This document shows, piece by piece, positions 8,047 to 15,043 of a DNA stretch of 20,914 nucleotides; within the stretch, counting starts at the first letter, position 1; every line of letters begins with the position of its first letter. The DNA is from Acidobacteriota bacterium (GTDB lineage Bacteria > Acidobacteriota > Aminicenantia > UBA2199), in assembly GCA_028749105.1 (NCBI GenBank), contig JAQUQF010000005.1:1-20914 (forward strand). Direction: 5' to 3'. The notes under the pieces were generated by a model. It had not been told where the DNA came from, did no database searches, and saw nothing but the letters and a program-made list of their open reading frames with translations. A program made the translations under genes and the position numbers.

Positions 8047-9399
8047 TTAATCGACGACCTCGATGGCGGTCGAGTGCTCGTTGACCTTGACGATCTCCGC
8101 TTCGTCGGCCGGCACGCCGAGGAAGTCGGCGACCGGCTTGACCAGCTTCTGGTAGTTCAGCACGGCCGTGACCTTCAGCGGCCCGATGGCGACGTCCTGC
8201 GGCAGGGTGAAGGTGCAGGTCTCCAGCTTGGTCTCGCGCGGCCCGATGCGGTAGTCGACGCCCTGGGACTTGGTGTTCCACTGCTGGATGGTCATGCGCC
8301 CCTGGGGGTCGAAATAGGGCATGCGGAAGATGCGGTCGCCGCTGGGGATGCCGTCCCGCTGCACGCCCTTGAAATCCGGGAGGTTCAGGGCAATGCCCAT
8401 GTCCTGGTAGGCCAGCACGTCGCTGCCGATGGTGTATTCCTCGCCGGCAAAACCCTTGCGGTCCACCGGCAGATGATAGACTTTGCCCGCGGCGTCGACG
8501 GCCTGCACATGCATCCAGACGATGCGGTCCTCGACCGAGCCGCTGGGGAACTTGTGGCCCGTCTTCTGGTTGAACAGGGCCACGGTGAACTTCACCTTGT
8601 CGCCGGGCTCGGCCTCGCGGATGTCGGGATGGATGCGCAGCTCGACCGTCCCCTGCACCTTGCCCGGATCATGGGCGCCGTGGAACAGGTGCTGGCGCAC
8701 GTCGGGGTACTTGTTGCCCATGGCCGCGGAATAGCCCTCGGCATAGGTCATATGGCAGTCGTGGCAGCGCACTCCCTCCCTGGCATAGGGGCCGGCTTTC
8801 CATTCCAGGTGGGTGGACTTGACCCAGACGCCGTACGGGCTTTTTTCATTGTGGCAGGCGCCGCAAAACTCGGCCTGGCCGAGAAAGGTCGATTTGACCA
8901 GGTTGTGCTCGGGAGAATTCTTTCCCTCGCGCGGGCCGTACTTGTTCTTCCCCGGCTCGGAGATGAAATTGAAGTTGAAGGGCGTATCGCCGGCAAAGCC
9001 GGTCACGGTATGGCAGACGTCGCAGGAAACCGATTCATTGGCCCGGCTGTTCTTTTCGGGGAGCGGCGGCGGCACGTCGCCGGCCATGAAGGCGATCGGC
9101 GTGTGGCAGCCGTTGCAGCCCGCCTTGACGCCGGCCACCACGCTGTCCTTTTCGGCGTGGGGCACGGCCAGCTTGAAGTACTCGATCTCGTCCCAATGGT
9201 GGGTATAGGCCTGGGACATCATGGCCTGTTTCCACTGCTGAAAAATGTCGCCGTGGCACGAGGTGCCGCAGAACTGGGGCGTCTGAAAATCGCTGTATTT
9301 CCGGGAACCCAGGGCTTCGTCCCCGGTCTTGATCAACGATTGCGCGGCCAGCAGCATGCACATCGCCGCGCCGGCGGCGTAGATGGTTTTCTTTTTCAT
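8047..9399 (-). CDS. Five-heme c-type cytochrome, periplasmic or membrane-anchored
   Basis: A 450-residue exported cytochrome. An N-terminal hydrophobic segment (about 6-23) is a signal peptide or an uncleaved anchor. Heme sites are C44-GTS-CH49 (a CX3CH variant), CNGCH 95-99, CDVCH 126-130, CGACH 179-183 and CHDCH 212-216. The setting after the first site, GDIFQQWKQAMMSQAY, resembles the cytochrome c554 family. The C-terminal half (about 250-430) is a heme-free beta-rich domain containing TGHKFPSG (280-287), a motif seen in large multiheme cytochromes whose His often serves as a distal ligand. Other His residues (H67, H68, H81, H197, H240) could do the same. It lies between the cytochrome biogenesis gene and the heme-barrel gene, so it probably carries electrons between the inner-membrane chain and the outer membrane. 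Donor and acceptor are unknown. Confidence 0.85.
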   Translation of the reverse strand: MKKKTIYAAGAAMCMLLAAQSLIKTGDEALGSRKYSDFQTPQFCGTSCHGDIFQQWKQAMMSQAYTHHWDEIEYFKLAVPHAEKDSVVAGVKAGCNGCHTPIAFMAGDVPPPLPEKNSRANESVSCDVCHTVTGFAGDTPFNFNFISEPGKNKYGPREGKNSPEHNLVKSTFLGQAEFCGACHNEKSPYGVWVKSTHLEWKAGPYAREGVRCHDCHMTYAEGYSAAMGNKYPDVRQHLFHGAHDPGKVQGTVELRIHPDIREAEPGDKVKFTVALFNQKTGHKFPSGSVEDRIVWMHVQAVDAAGKVYHLPVDRKGFAGEEYTIGSDVLAYQDMGIALNLPDFKGVQRDGIPSGDRIFRMPYFDPQGRMTIQQWNTKSQGVDYRIGPRETKLETCTFTLPQDVAIGPLKVTAVLNYQKLVKPVADFLGVPADEAEIVKVNEHSTAIEVVD

Positions 9400-9464
9400 G
9401 GTCGCTCCATGGGACCGACTCCCCTTGGCCGGCTGCCGGGGAAACCCCTTTCCCCCTGCTTCAT
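9396..9464 (-). CDS. Possible 22-codon leader peptide before the five-heme cytochrome
   Basis: An ATG at 9464 lies 7 bases after the -10 box of the promoter at 9472-9500, the distance expected for a leaderless start. The frame runs 22 codons (beginning MKQGERGFPG, rich in Gly, Pro and Arg) and its TGA overlaps the cytochrome ATG as ATGA. Such an overlap is typical of translational coupling. The composition is not that of a conserved protein, so this is either a regulatory leader peptide or chance. Confidence 0.3.
   Translation of the reverse strand: MKQGERGFPGSRPRGVGPMERP
9438..9455 (-). promoter_or_regulatory. 5'-UTR hairpin of the cytochrome operon
   Basis: GGGGAAA and TTTCCCC form a perfect 7-bp stem around a GGGG loop (CCCC on the plus strand), inside the roughly 66-base leader of the five-heme cytochrome message and about 40 bases before its ATG. 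No T run follows, so it is probably not a terminator. It may affect message stability or translation. Confidence 0.4.
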
Positions 9465-9471
9465 CGACCGA

Positions 9472-9500
9472 ATGGTAGATCGTGAAAAATGCATTGTCAA
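9472..9500 (-). promoter_or_regulatory. Strong sigma70-type promoter of the cytochrome/heme-barrel operon
   Basis: On the minus strand a consensus TTGACA (9495-9500) and TACCAT (9472-9477) are separated by exactly 17 bases. It lies in the 150-base gap between ccsBA and the five-heme cytochrome and would give the two structural genes their own transcription, separate from ccsBA. Confidence 0.75.
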
Positions 9501-9549
9501 TAGCTTCCCATCATGATTCTGAGAAACGCTTCCGGGCGGACAAAGCAGT

Positions 9550-12315
9550 TCAGGCCTGCCTGCTGCTGATGCGCATCATGGCCAGCGTCACGAAAACAAG
9601 TTCACAAAGGATAAAAACGGCCAGGCCGCGGCCGACGCCGGTCGTAAATCCATAGGCATGCATGCCCTGGCCCAGAAGGTTGATCCCAAGCCAGGTCAGG
9701 GCGACAACGACGATCGCGCCAATGGCGCCGGCGGCCAGGCCGGCCCGGCCGAGCCACCCGGTCCGGCGGGAATGAAACAGAATGGCGCACCAGAGGATGA
9801 TCAGCAGGGCGCCGTTTTCCTTGGGATCCCATCCCCAGAATCGGCCCCATGATTGATCGGCCCAGATGCCGCCCATGATGGTGCCGATGCCGGTGAAGGC
9901 CAGGCCCACGGCCAGGGAGGCCAACAGCAGTTTCTCCGTTCTCGCGCCCGCGGCATCGTCGGTTCGCGGACGGAGAGCCTGGACCAGAACCCAGTGGCCG
10001 ATGATCCCGGCGACCAGGCAGCCGGCATAGCCGAGAGCGATCGTCACCACGTGGGTGGAGAGCCACAGGTTGGAGTCGAGGACGGCCGCCAGCATGCCCA
10101 TGGTGTCTCCCTCCAGGGCGAAGCGGCCGGAAATCGTCAGGGCGACCAGGCCGGTGAGCCCGCCGCTCAGAATTCCCAGCCCGCGCTTCTGGAAGGCCTC
10201 CAGGACAAGCCCCATCCCCGCCCCGGCCCAACCGACAAAGACAAAGGTTTCATAAAGATTGGTTACCGGCGGACGGCCCGTGATCAGCATGCGAACGATC
10301 ATTCCGCCCGTCAGCGCGCTCCAGCCCAAGATGAGGAAAAGCAGGCTCAGGCGCCTGAGCCAGCTCCAGCCGCACGCCCAGGACAAGGCAAGCAATAGAA
10401 GTACCAAACCATAGGCCAACAGGGCTTTAAAAAATGGGTCGAAGCGGTTGTAGGCGATCTCCAGGGTAATTCGGCCGCTGGCTGCACGCAGTTTTGGCAG
10501 ACGGTCCATCAGCGAGCGGTTGAAACCGTCCAGTGCGGTGGCAAAATCGTTCCAATGCCTATTATAGGAGCGCAGAGCCTCGGCCAGCATCGACATCTCC
10601 CCATGGACCTCATCAGGCAACTGCCTGACTCGTGAATAGGCCGCTTCCGGGCTGAGCCACTCTTGGGACTCGTCTCTCCCCACGGGGAAAATCGCCGGGA
10701 TCGCTGTCCCCATCATTGCCGCTCGACTGGGCACCCTTCCGGACCAGTAAAAACCAAATGCGCTGGCGAGATGAGAAAATATGGAAACATTATAAAACAA
10801 TCGGATAATCTCGCTTTCGACCTTGCCCGGCGTTCCCTCTTCCTGGCGGGATATTTGGCTAGCCAGTTTCTGCAATAGTCCCAAATGGGGCTGTAGTTGG
10901 CGAAAACTGTAACGGCCGCGACCCTGGGCAGGCATGCCGATCGCCGACAGCACGTCGGGATGGCTGACGAGAAAGAGCGCGTCGTCATAGGCTTCCGCCC
11001 CGGGGGAAAAAATAACCCCGGCCAGCCAGGTGACGGCATCGATCCCGTCCAAGGTGGAACGGCCGGAAAATTGCTTGAGCAGATTGCGGGCATAGGTGTC
11101 CATTGGCTTGATCCGGCCCTGATCCAGAATGACCAGCCGCTGAAACGGCTCGATATAAGAAGGGGTGGCCGCCTGGAGAGAGGGGCGGGGCAGCGCACAT
11201 GCCAGCAGCAGGAAAAGGAGCCTTGCGCCTTTTGCGGCAGCGCTTCCTCCCCGTGATCGCCGTGACCCGGCCAGAAGCAGGCTCAGGAAATGCACGGCCA
11301 GTCCGAGAAACATCAGGGCGCTCGCCGCATACGGAAGCCAGCGGCCGGCGCTGCGCACGACCGAGAAGGTGGAGCTTTCTCCCTGTTGGGGATCTTCGCC
11401 GTACGACGATTGATAGAATGTGAATTCGCGGAATCGCAGCGGCCGATTCATGGCGATGAGCGCCCGGCGCCGGATGCCTCCGGCATCGATCTCGACCAGG
11501 CTTTCAAAGCTCTTGGGGATCTCCGATCCCGGGTGCATTGTCCTTTTGAAATCGAGCAGCTTCAGTTTCAGGGGCAGGGCGAAGCGCTTCCGGCGCAGGG
11601 AGAAAGCATACGCTGCGCCTCGCGGGTCCGGAATCGTTGAGCCGCCCTCGCCGCCGCAGAGCAAGATGCGGCGGGTTTCCCGGCCGGAGCGCACAAGCAG
11701 ACTGAGTCCGGGGGTGTTCTCCGCCGGGTCCGCTGCCGGCGCCAGGGGCTCAAGACGGAGGGCCTCACTTCTTCCGTCTGCAGCCCAGCGGCAATTCGCA
11801 TGCCGCGACTCCAGAATGATTACGACTCCCGAATCGGCGACTGTCACTTCGCGGCCGCGGACCAGACTGGAGATATCCAGGGCCCATGCCGGAGCATCCG
11901 CCCTGTCTGGCGCCTCCATGGCGATCTCCCAGTCGCTGGCGGCGGAGGAAAACCCGGCGCTCTCCCCTTCGCGCAAGGTCAAGAACGATTCCCGGGCGGT
12001 CGCGGCGATGAAGAATCCCCCCCCGGCCAGCAGGAGCAGGCCGATATGGATCAGCAGCATGCCCAGCGCCCCCCGGCGCCATGAAAAGCGGGTGGCGAGG
12101 GCCGCCAGCAGATTAACCAGAAAGAGCACGCCGGCCAGCAGCATGCCGGGCAGGGGCAGAATCCCGAAAAGCCAGAACACCCAGGAGTGGAACACCCGCT
12201 GCTGCGCCGCGTAGAGCCCCGACTGCGCCTGGCAGACGGTCCCGGCGATCACCAGGAAGGCAATAAGCGCCAGGACGAGGACGGTAAGCTTCAAGGAGCC
12301 CAGTCTCTTCAGCAT
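9550..12315 (-). CDS. ccsBA: CcsBA (ResB-CcsA fusion), System II cytochrome c synthase
   Basis: A 921-residue inner-membrane protein that exports heme and attaches it to CXXCH apocytochromes in the periplasm. The N-terminal ResB/CcsB part begins MLKRLGSLKLTVLVL with three close helices, then a large periplasmic domain containing the family stretch ending RPLRFREFTFYQSSY, and a fourth helix. Next comes the linker YIEPFQRLVILDQGRIKPMDTYAR typical of fused CcsBA, and then the multi-helix CcsA part with PPVTNLYETFVF and the heme-handling WWD motif WGRFWGWDPKEN (9814-9849). Candidate heme-ligand His residues are in LSTHVV and GQGMHAYGF. The frame stays open 70 codons upstream to 12525, but those codons read like the remnant of another gene, so I place the start at ATG 12315. 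That ATG has no clear ribosome binding site and the start is uncertain. It lies just upstream of the cytochromes it would mature. Confidence 0.9.
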   Translation of the reverse strand: MLKRLGSLKLTVLVLALIAFLVIAGTVCQAQSGLYAAQQRVFHSWVFWLFGILPLPGMLLAGVLFLVNLLAALATRFSWRRGALGMLLIHIGLLLLAGGGFFIAATARESFLTLREGESAGFSSAASDWEIAMEAPDRADAPAWALDISSLVRGREVTVADSGVVIILESRHANCRWAADGRSEALRLEPLAPAADPAENTPGLSLLVRSGRETRRILLCGGEGGSTIPDPRGAAYAFSLRRKRFALPLKLKLLDFKRTMHPGSEIPKSFESLVEIDAGGIRRRALIAMNRPLRFREFTFYQSSYGEDPQQGESSTFSVVRSAGRWLPYAASALMFLGLAVHFLSLLLAGSRRSRGGSAAAKGARLLFLLLACALPRPSLQAATPSYIEPFQRLVILDQGRIKPMDTYARNLLKQFSGRSTLDGIDAVTWLAGVIFSPGAEAYDDALFLVSHPDVLSAIGMPAQGRGRYSFRQLQPHLGLLQKLASQISRQEEGTPGKVESEIIRLFYNVSIFSHLASAFGFYWSGRVPSRAAMMGTAIPAIFPVGRDESQEWLSPEAAYSRVRQLPDEVHGEMSMLAEALRSYNRHWNDFATALDGFNRSLMDRLPKLRAASGRITLEIAYNRFDPFFKALLAYGLVLLLLALSWACGWSWLRRLSLLFLILGWSALTGGMIVRMLITGRPPVTNLYETFVFVGWAGAGMGLVLEAFQKRGLGILSGGLTGLVALTISGRFALEGDTMGMLAAVLDSNLWLSTHVVTIALGYAGCLVAGIIGHWVLVQALRPRTDDAAGARTEKLLLASLAVGLAFTGIGTIMGGIWADQSWGRFWGWDPKENGALLIILWCAILFHSRRTGWLGRAGLAAGAIGAIVVVALTWLGINLLGQGMHAYGFTTGVGRGLAVFILCELVFVTLAMMRISSRQA

Positions 12316-12423
12316 CCGAGAAGGAAACGCCAGCTTATTGTGCATCATATCCGCGCGGTAATGCCCCATTTTTACCATCAATAAGGATCCAATACAAGGG
12401 CGCAAGCCGCGGCGGTCGTGGAG

Positions 12424-12739
12424 AACGATGGTTTTCAGGGCTTCGTCGTTCTTCTCGAAGCCCAGGAACAGCCGCAGCAGCTCCTCGCCCGCCTCGCTGA
12501 AAAAGGTGCCGACGACCATATTCATTTTTTTAGCTTGGCCTTCTTCTCCAGGTCGCTGAGCAGCTGATTGATGATTAGGGTCACCAGAAGGACCTGAAAG
12601 GGGAGGAAGGCGATATCATTCAAAAAATATTCAAAGATGTAATTGGCGTCCCTGAAGAGCATGAAATGCAGGGTGTACAACCCGGCCGAAACCAGCACTA
12701 GGGCGACCGATAATATCACTTGCCATCTGGTTTTTTCAT
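12424..12739 (-). pseudogene. Frame-broken small membrane protein (LNMVxGxFFSExG family), truncated
   Basis: Two frames together encode one recognisable protein. Part one (GTG 12719 to TGA 12522, 65 codons) has a hydrophobic helix, then FRDANYIFEYFLNDIAFLPFQVLLVTLIINQLLSDLEKKAKLKK. Part two (from 12525) continues with MNMVVGTFFSEAGEELLRLF. From memory of the family, a two-helix protein with D-x-A-F-x-P-x-x-V-L-L-V-T-L followed by K-L-N-M-V-x-G-x-F-F-S-E-x-G, these belong in one chain of about 200 residues. Here the frame breaks at a 7-A run (12525-12531). One more A in the 6-A run (12731-12736) would also give a natural start, MKKTRWQVILSV, at ATG 12739. Similarity ends about 34 residues into part two, so the usual C-terminal domain is missing. 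It is either a decayed gene, a slippage site or a sequencing fault. Family recall was not checked against a database. Confidence 0.5.
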
Positions 12740-13675
12740 TTGGACGCCCCCCCCGGCCACGGGTTCGGCGGCCGCATTCCGGCCGCGGCGGGTGAAGTAG
12801 ACGCCGACGAAAATGACCGCCACACCCAGCAGCAGCGAAGTGGTGACCGTCTCGCCTATAAGCAAATGGGCAAAGACGACGGCCAGCACCGGCTGCAGGT
12901 TGGAATAGACTGCCGTCTGGCTGTTGCCCACCTTGCGCACCGAATAAAACCACAGGACCATGGCCAGCGAAAGGGCGCCTATGCCCGAAAAGAGCAGGCA
13001 CAGCCAGGCGGACGGCGAGATGGCGGCATAGGGGAGTTTCAGCAGGCGCGGCACGGAAAAGGGAATGAACATCAGCGCGCCCAGCCCCATGGTTACGGCG
13101 CTGAATTTCAGGGGCGAATATTTTTTCAAGAGCGGCCGGGCGGAGACCGAATAATGCGCCCACAGGAACACGGCAACAAAGAGCAGCAGGTCGCCTTTCC
13201 ACGTCTGCCGCGAGAGGGAGAAACCGCCAACGCGGCCGCTGATGACCAGGTATATCCCGACAAAGCCCAGGGCGATGCCCAGCCACCCCAGCGGCTCGAT
13301 CTTTTCGTGCTTGAAAAAAGAACTGAGCAAGGAGATCATGATCGGCGAGCTGCCGAAGATCACCGCCGTGTTCGAGGCCGTGGTCAAATCGATGCCGGTG
13401 ATGAACAGGTACTGGTAGAGGGCGTAGCCGGAGAAAGAGAGGAAAACGATCTTGGGCAGGTCCTTTCGGGCGAAATGCAGATTCTTTTCGCTCGCCAGCA
13501 GCCAACCCAGCAAAACGGCGGCGGCCAGCACCAGGCGGATGCCGTTGAAGGGCAGGGGCGGGAACTCTCTCAGGGCGATCTTGACCAGCGACAGATTCAC
13601 CGCCCAGATCATCACCACCAGGAGCATCAGGCCGTCGTTGGCGGAGAGTTTCAGCGGTTTCACTTTTAAAAGCAT
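12716..13675 (-). CDS. EamA/DMT-family transporter
   Basis: A 319-residue inner-membrane protein with about ten hydrophobic helices arranged as two EamA repeats. Repeat one has DGLMLLVVMIWAVNLSLVKIAL near the start and ITGIDLTTASNTAVIFGSSPI, a typical end-of-repeat turn. Repeat two has DLLLFVAVFLWAHYSVSAR and GNSQTAVYSNLQPVLAVVFAHLLIGE. Such carriers export amino acids, metabolites or drugs; the substrate is unknown. I use ATG 13675 (MLLKVKPLKLSANDG) because an extension to 13702 adds only an Arg/Gly-rich stretch; no ribosome binding site is clear. The last residues (AGGGVQMKKPDGK) follow an 8-G run and overlap the start of the next gene. One G fewer would end the frame at a TGA overlapping ATG 12739, so the real C-terminus may be slightly shorter. 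Confidence 0.88.
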   Translation of the reverse strand: MLLKVKPLKLSANDGLMLLVVMIWAVNLSLVKIALREFPPLPFNGIRLVLAAAVLLGWLLASEKNLHFARKDLPKIVFLSFSGYALYQYLFITGIDLTTASNTAVIFGSSPIMISLLSSFFKHEKIEPLGWLGIALGFVGIYLVISGRVGGFSLSRQTWKGDLLLFVAVFLWAHYSVSARPLLKKYSPLKFSAVTMGLGALMFIPFSVPRLLKLPYAAISPSAWLCLLFSGIGALSLAMVLWFYSVRKVGNSQTAVYSNLQPVLAVVFAHLLIGETVTTSLLLGVAVIFVGVYFTRRGRNAAAEPVAGGGVQMKKPDGK

Positions 13676-13702
13676 GGTAGCACGGCCGCCGCGGCCTGGC
13701 AA
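13674..13702 (-). promoter_or_regulatory. Possible EamA promoter with palindromic spacer
   Basis: TTGCCA (13697-13702) and TACCAT (13674-13679) lie 17 bases apart on the minus strand, with TGC before the -10 box. The spacer carries GGCCGCCGCGGCC (13684-13696), a perfect 6-1-6 dyad. The -10 box overlaps the preferred ATG at 13675, so if real it would need a later start such as GTG 13663. Confidence is low. Confidence 0.25.
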
Positions 13703-13738
13703 GACAAAATGGCCCGGCGCTTCAGTCTTTCAAGGATC

Positions 13739-13803
13739 CGCGGCCACGGCCGTAGCCGCGCTGCCCGCATGATGCGGGAGAGGGGGGGGCTGTCCAAGCC
13801 CCC
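13739..13803. repeat. Three tandem perfect or near-perfect hairpins after the sigma operon
   Basis: The 131-base stretch between the sigma operon's last stop (13807) and ATG 13675 holds three consecutive dyads. At 13739-13760 a 22-bp palindrome has one mismatched pair (CGCGGC arm, ACGGCCGT core). At 13764-13778 is CCCGCATGATGCGGG. At 13785-13803 GGGGGCT and AGCCCCC enclose a 5-base loop. None is followed by a T run on either strand, so these are not classical intrinsic terminators. They may stop or stabilise the sigma operon message. Confidence 0.5.
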
Positions 13804-13806
13804 GCT

Positions 13807-14190
13807 TCATTCCAACCAGATCTTTACCCTCTCGCCGTGATCTTCCACTTCCACCAAGGCCAGGGGCCCCGCCGCCTTCAGGTCGTTCCAGATCCTCTTG
13901 ATGTCGATCTGGCAGCCGTTGTCAACGGCGAATTTCTTTTCCGGGCAGGCATTGAGCATGATCTCCACCAGGGAAATGGGCAGGGTGATCTTCACGTTCT
14001 CATGGTCCCCGTCCCTGCCGGTCACCACGATCTTGAACCATTGCAGGTTTTGCCGATTCGCCTTGGAAGCCTCCGGACTTTTGACAGCATTCTTGATGAC
14101 CTTGTAATCATCGGCCGCCGAGGCAAAAAGCCCGGCCGCCATGATGAAACCTGCCAGCAAGACCACCAACCAGACATGAGCTCTTTTCAT
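13807..14190 (-). CDS. Secreted small protein with SHOCT-like C-terminal domain
   Basis: A 127-residue exported protein: signal peptide MKRAHVWLVVLLAGFIMAAGLFASA (cleavage after about 25), a short linker, then a single domain at about 51-127. This domain has strand WFKIVVTG, strand NVKITLPISLVEIMLN, helix QIDIKRIWNDLKAAG and strands ALVEVEDHGERVKIWLE. The same order ends the neighbouring 274-residue protein, so the two are paralogous in that part. I recognise it as like the SHOCT-like module found in YvlB/LiaX-type envelope-stress proteins and in anti-sigma settings (from memory, unverified). It is the last gene of the sigma operon, 28 bases after its neighbour with AAGGAGG before the ATG. 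Two cysteines (C82, C93) could form a disulfide. Likely a target or modulator of the sigma system. Confidence 0.65.
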   Translation of the reverse strand: MKRAHVWLVVLLAGFIMAAGLFASAADDYKVIKNAVKSPEASKANRQNLQWFKIVVTGRDGDHENVKITLPISLVEIMLNACPEKKFAVDNGCQIDIKRIWNDLKAAGPLALVEVEDHGERVKIWLE

Positions 14191-14218
14191 CCTATCCTCC
14201 TTTTTTGGAAAATCCTAA

Positions 14219-15043
14219 TTATTCGACCCAAATCTGAATCACGCTATCTTTATCCTGGATATCGACCTTCATGTCCTTGCCGGTCAATTGCTCCAAAATC
14301 TTGTCCAGGTTGTAGCCCTCCTTCTGCAGGGCCCGCTTTTGTTCGGCATCCAGGGACTTCAGGGCCAGGTCGGCCAAGGCCAACGGGATATTGAGCGAGA
14401 CCGATTCTTTCTTGTCCGTTTTGTCAAATATGCGGATTTTCAACATTTTTCCGGCAGTGCTTCTTTGCGGGCCGGCCATTTCCCTGAGCCGGGCGGGATC
14501 GATGCGCATGACCGCGATCTTGGCCCGGTCGCGCAATTCTTCGTCTTTTTCCCTGTCCAGAATGGCTTGCAGCACCGGCAATGCCCGGACGGCGATCTTG
14601 CGGTCGGGCAGATAGCTCAGCTTGAAAGCGGCATAATACGAAACCACCTTGTTTTCGAGGCCCAGCGGCTCCAGCATTTTCTGCAGGTAACTTTTCTCTC
14701 CCTCCCGGTAGAGGGCGGCGGCCAGATCGATGATGGAAATTCGCGCCTCTTCGGCCAGGTTGCTGCTTCCCGAGGCACTGACGAATTTTTCGTAACTCTC
14801 CAGGGCCTGCTTTTTTGCCCCCAGTTCTTCCTGGCACTTGCCGCGATAAAAAAGCGCCGACGCATAATAGCGGCCGTCTGCATGCTTGACGATGACCTTG
14901 TCCAGCTCTTTCAATGCGGCCGCCCATTGCTTGTCAAAAATCAGCACTTTGGCCTTTTCAAAGGCATTTTGGTCGGCCTGGGCCGCCAAAATTCCCCCAA
15001 AAAACCAGCTCAGCAGAATCAAGGCAACTGTTTTCTTTTTCAC
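14219..15043 (-). CDS. Exported TPR/helical-repeat protein with SHOCT-like C-terminal domain
   Basis: A 274-residue periplasmic protein starting at GTG 15043. Signal peptide to about residue 23 (ILAAQA), then TPR-like repeats with AFEKAKVLIFDKQWAAALKEL (27-47) and YYASALFYRGKCQEELGAKK (59-78), then HEAT-like helices to about 190. At 201-274 is the domain shared with the next gene: LKIRIFDK, SVSLNIPLALADLALKSL, YNLDKILEQLTG and VDIQDKDSVIQIWVE. The GTG directly follows the anti-sigma TAA (TAAGTG) and its GGAGGT lies inside the anti-sigma gene, so translation is coupled. The TPR part should bind a protein partner in the periplasm, possibly the extracytoplasmic domain of the anti-sigma factor (inference). 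No enzyme motif is visible. Confidence 0.7.
   Translation of the reverse strand: MKKKTVALILLSWFFGGILAAQADQNAFEKAKVLIFDKQWAAALKELDKVIVKHADGRYYASALFYRGKCQEELGAKKQALESYEKFVSASGSSNLAEEARISIIDLAAALYREGEKSYLQKMLEPLGLENKVVSYYAAFKLSYLPDRKIAVRALPVLQAILDREKDEELRDRAKIAVMRIDPARLREMAGPQRSTAGKMLKIRIFDKTDKKESVSLNIPLALADLALKSLDAEQKRALQKEGYNLDKILEQLTGKDMKVDIQDKDSVIQIWVE

Noticed and set aside
12522..13505. A 327-codon open frame covering most of the EamA gene in another frame.
   Set aside because: Its upstream two thirds are a shadow of EamA coding sequence. Only the last 65 or so codons, with a membrane helix and family similarity, are credible and are reported separately.
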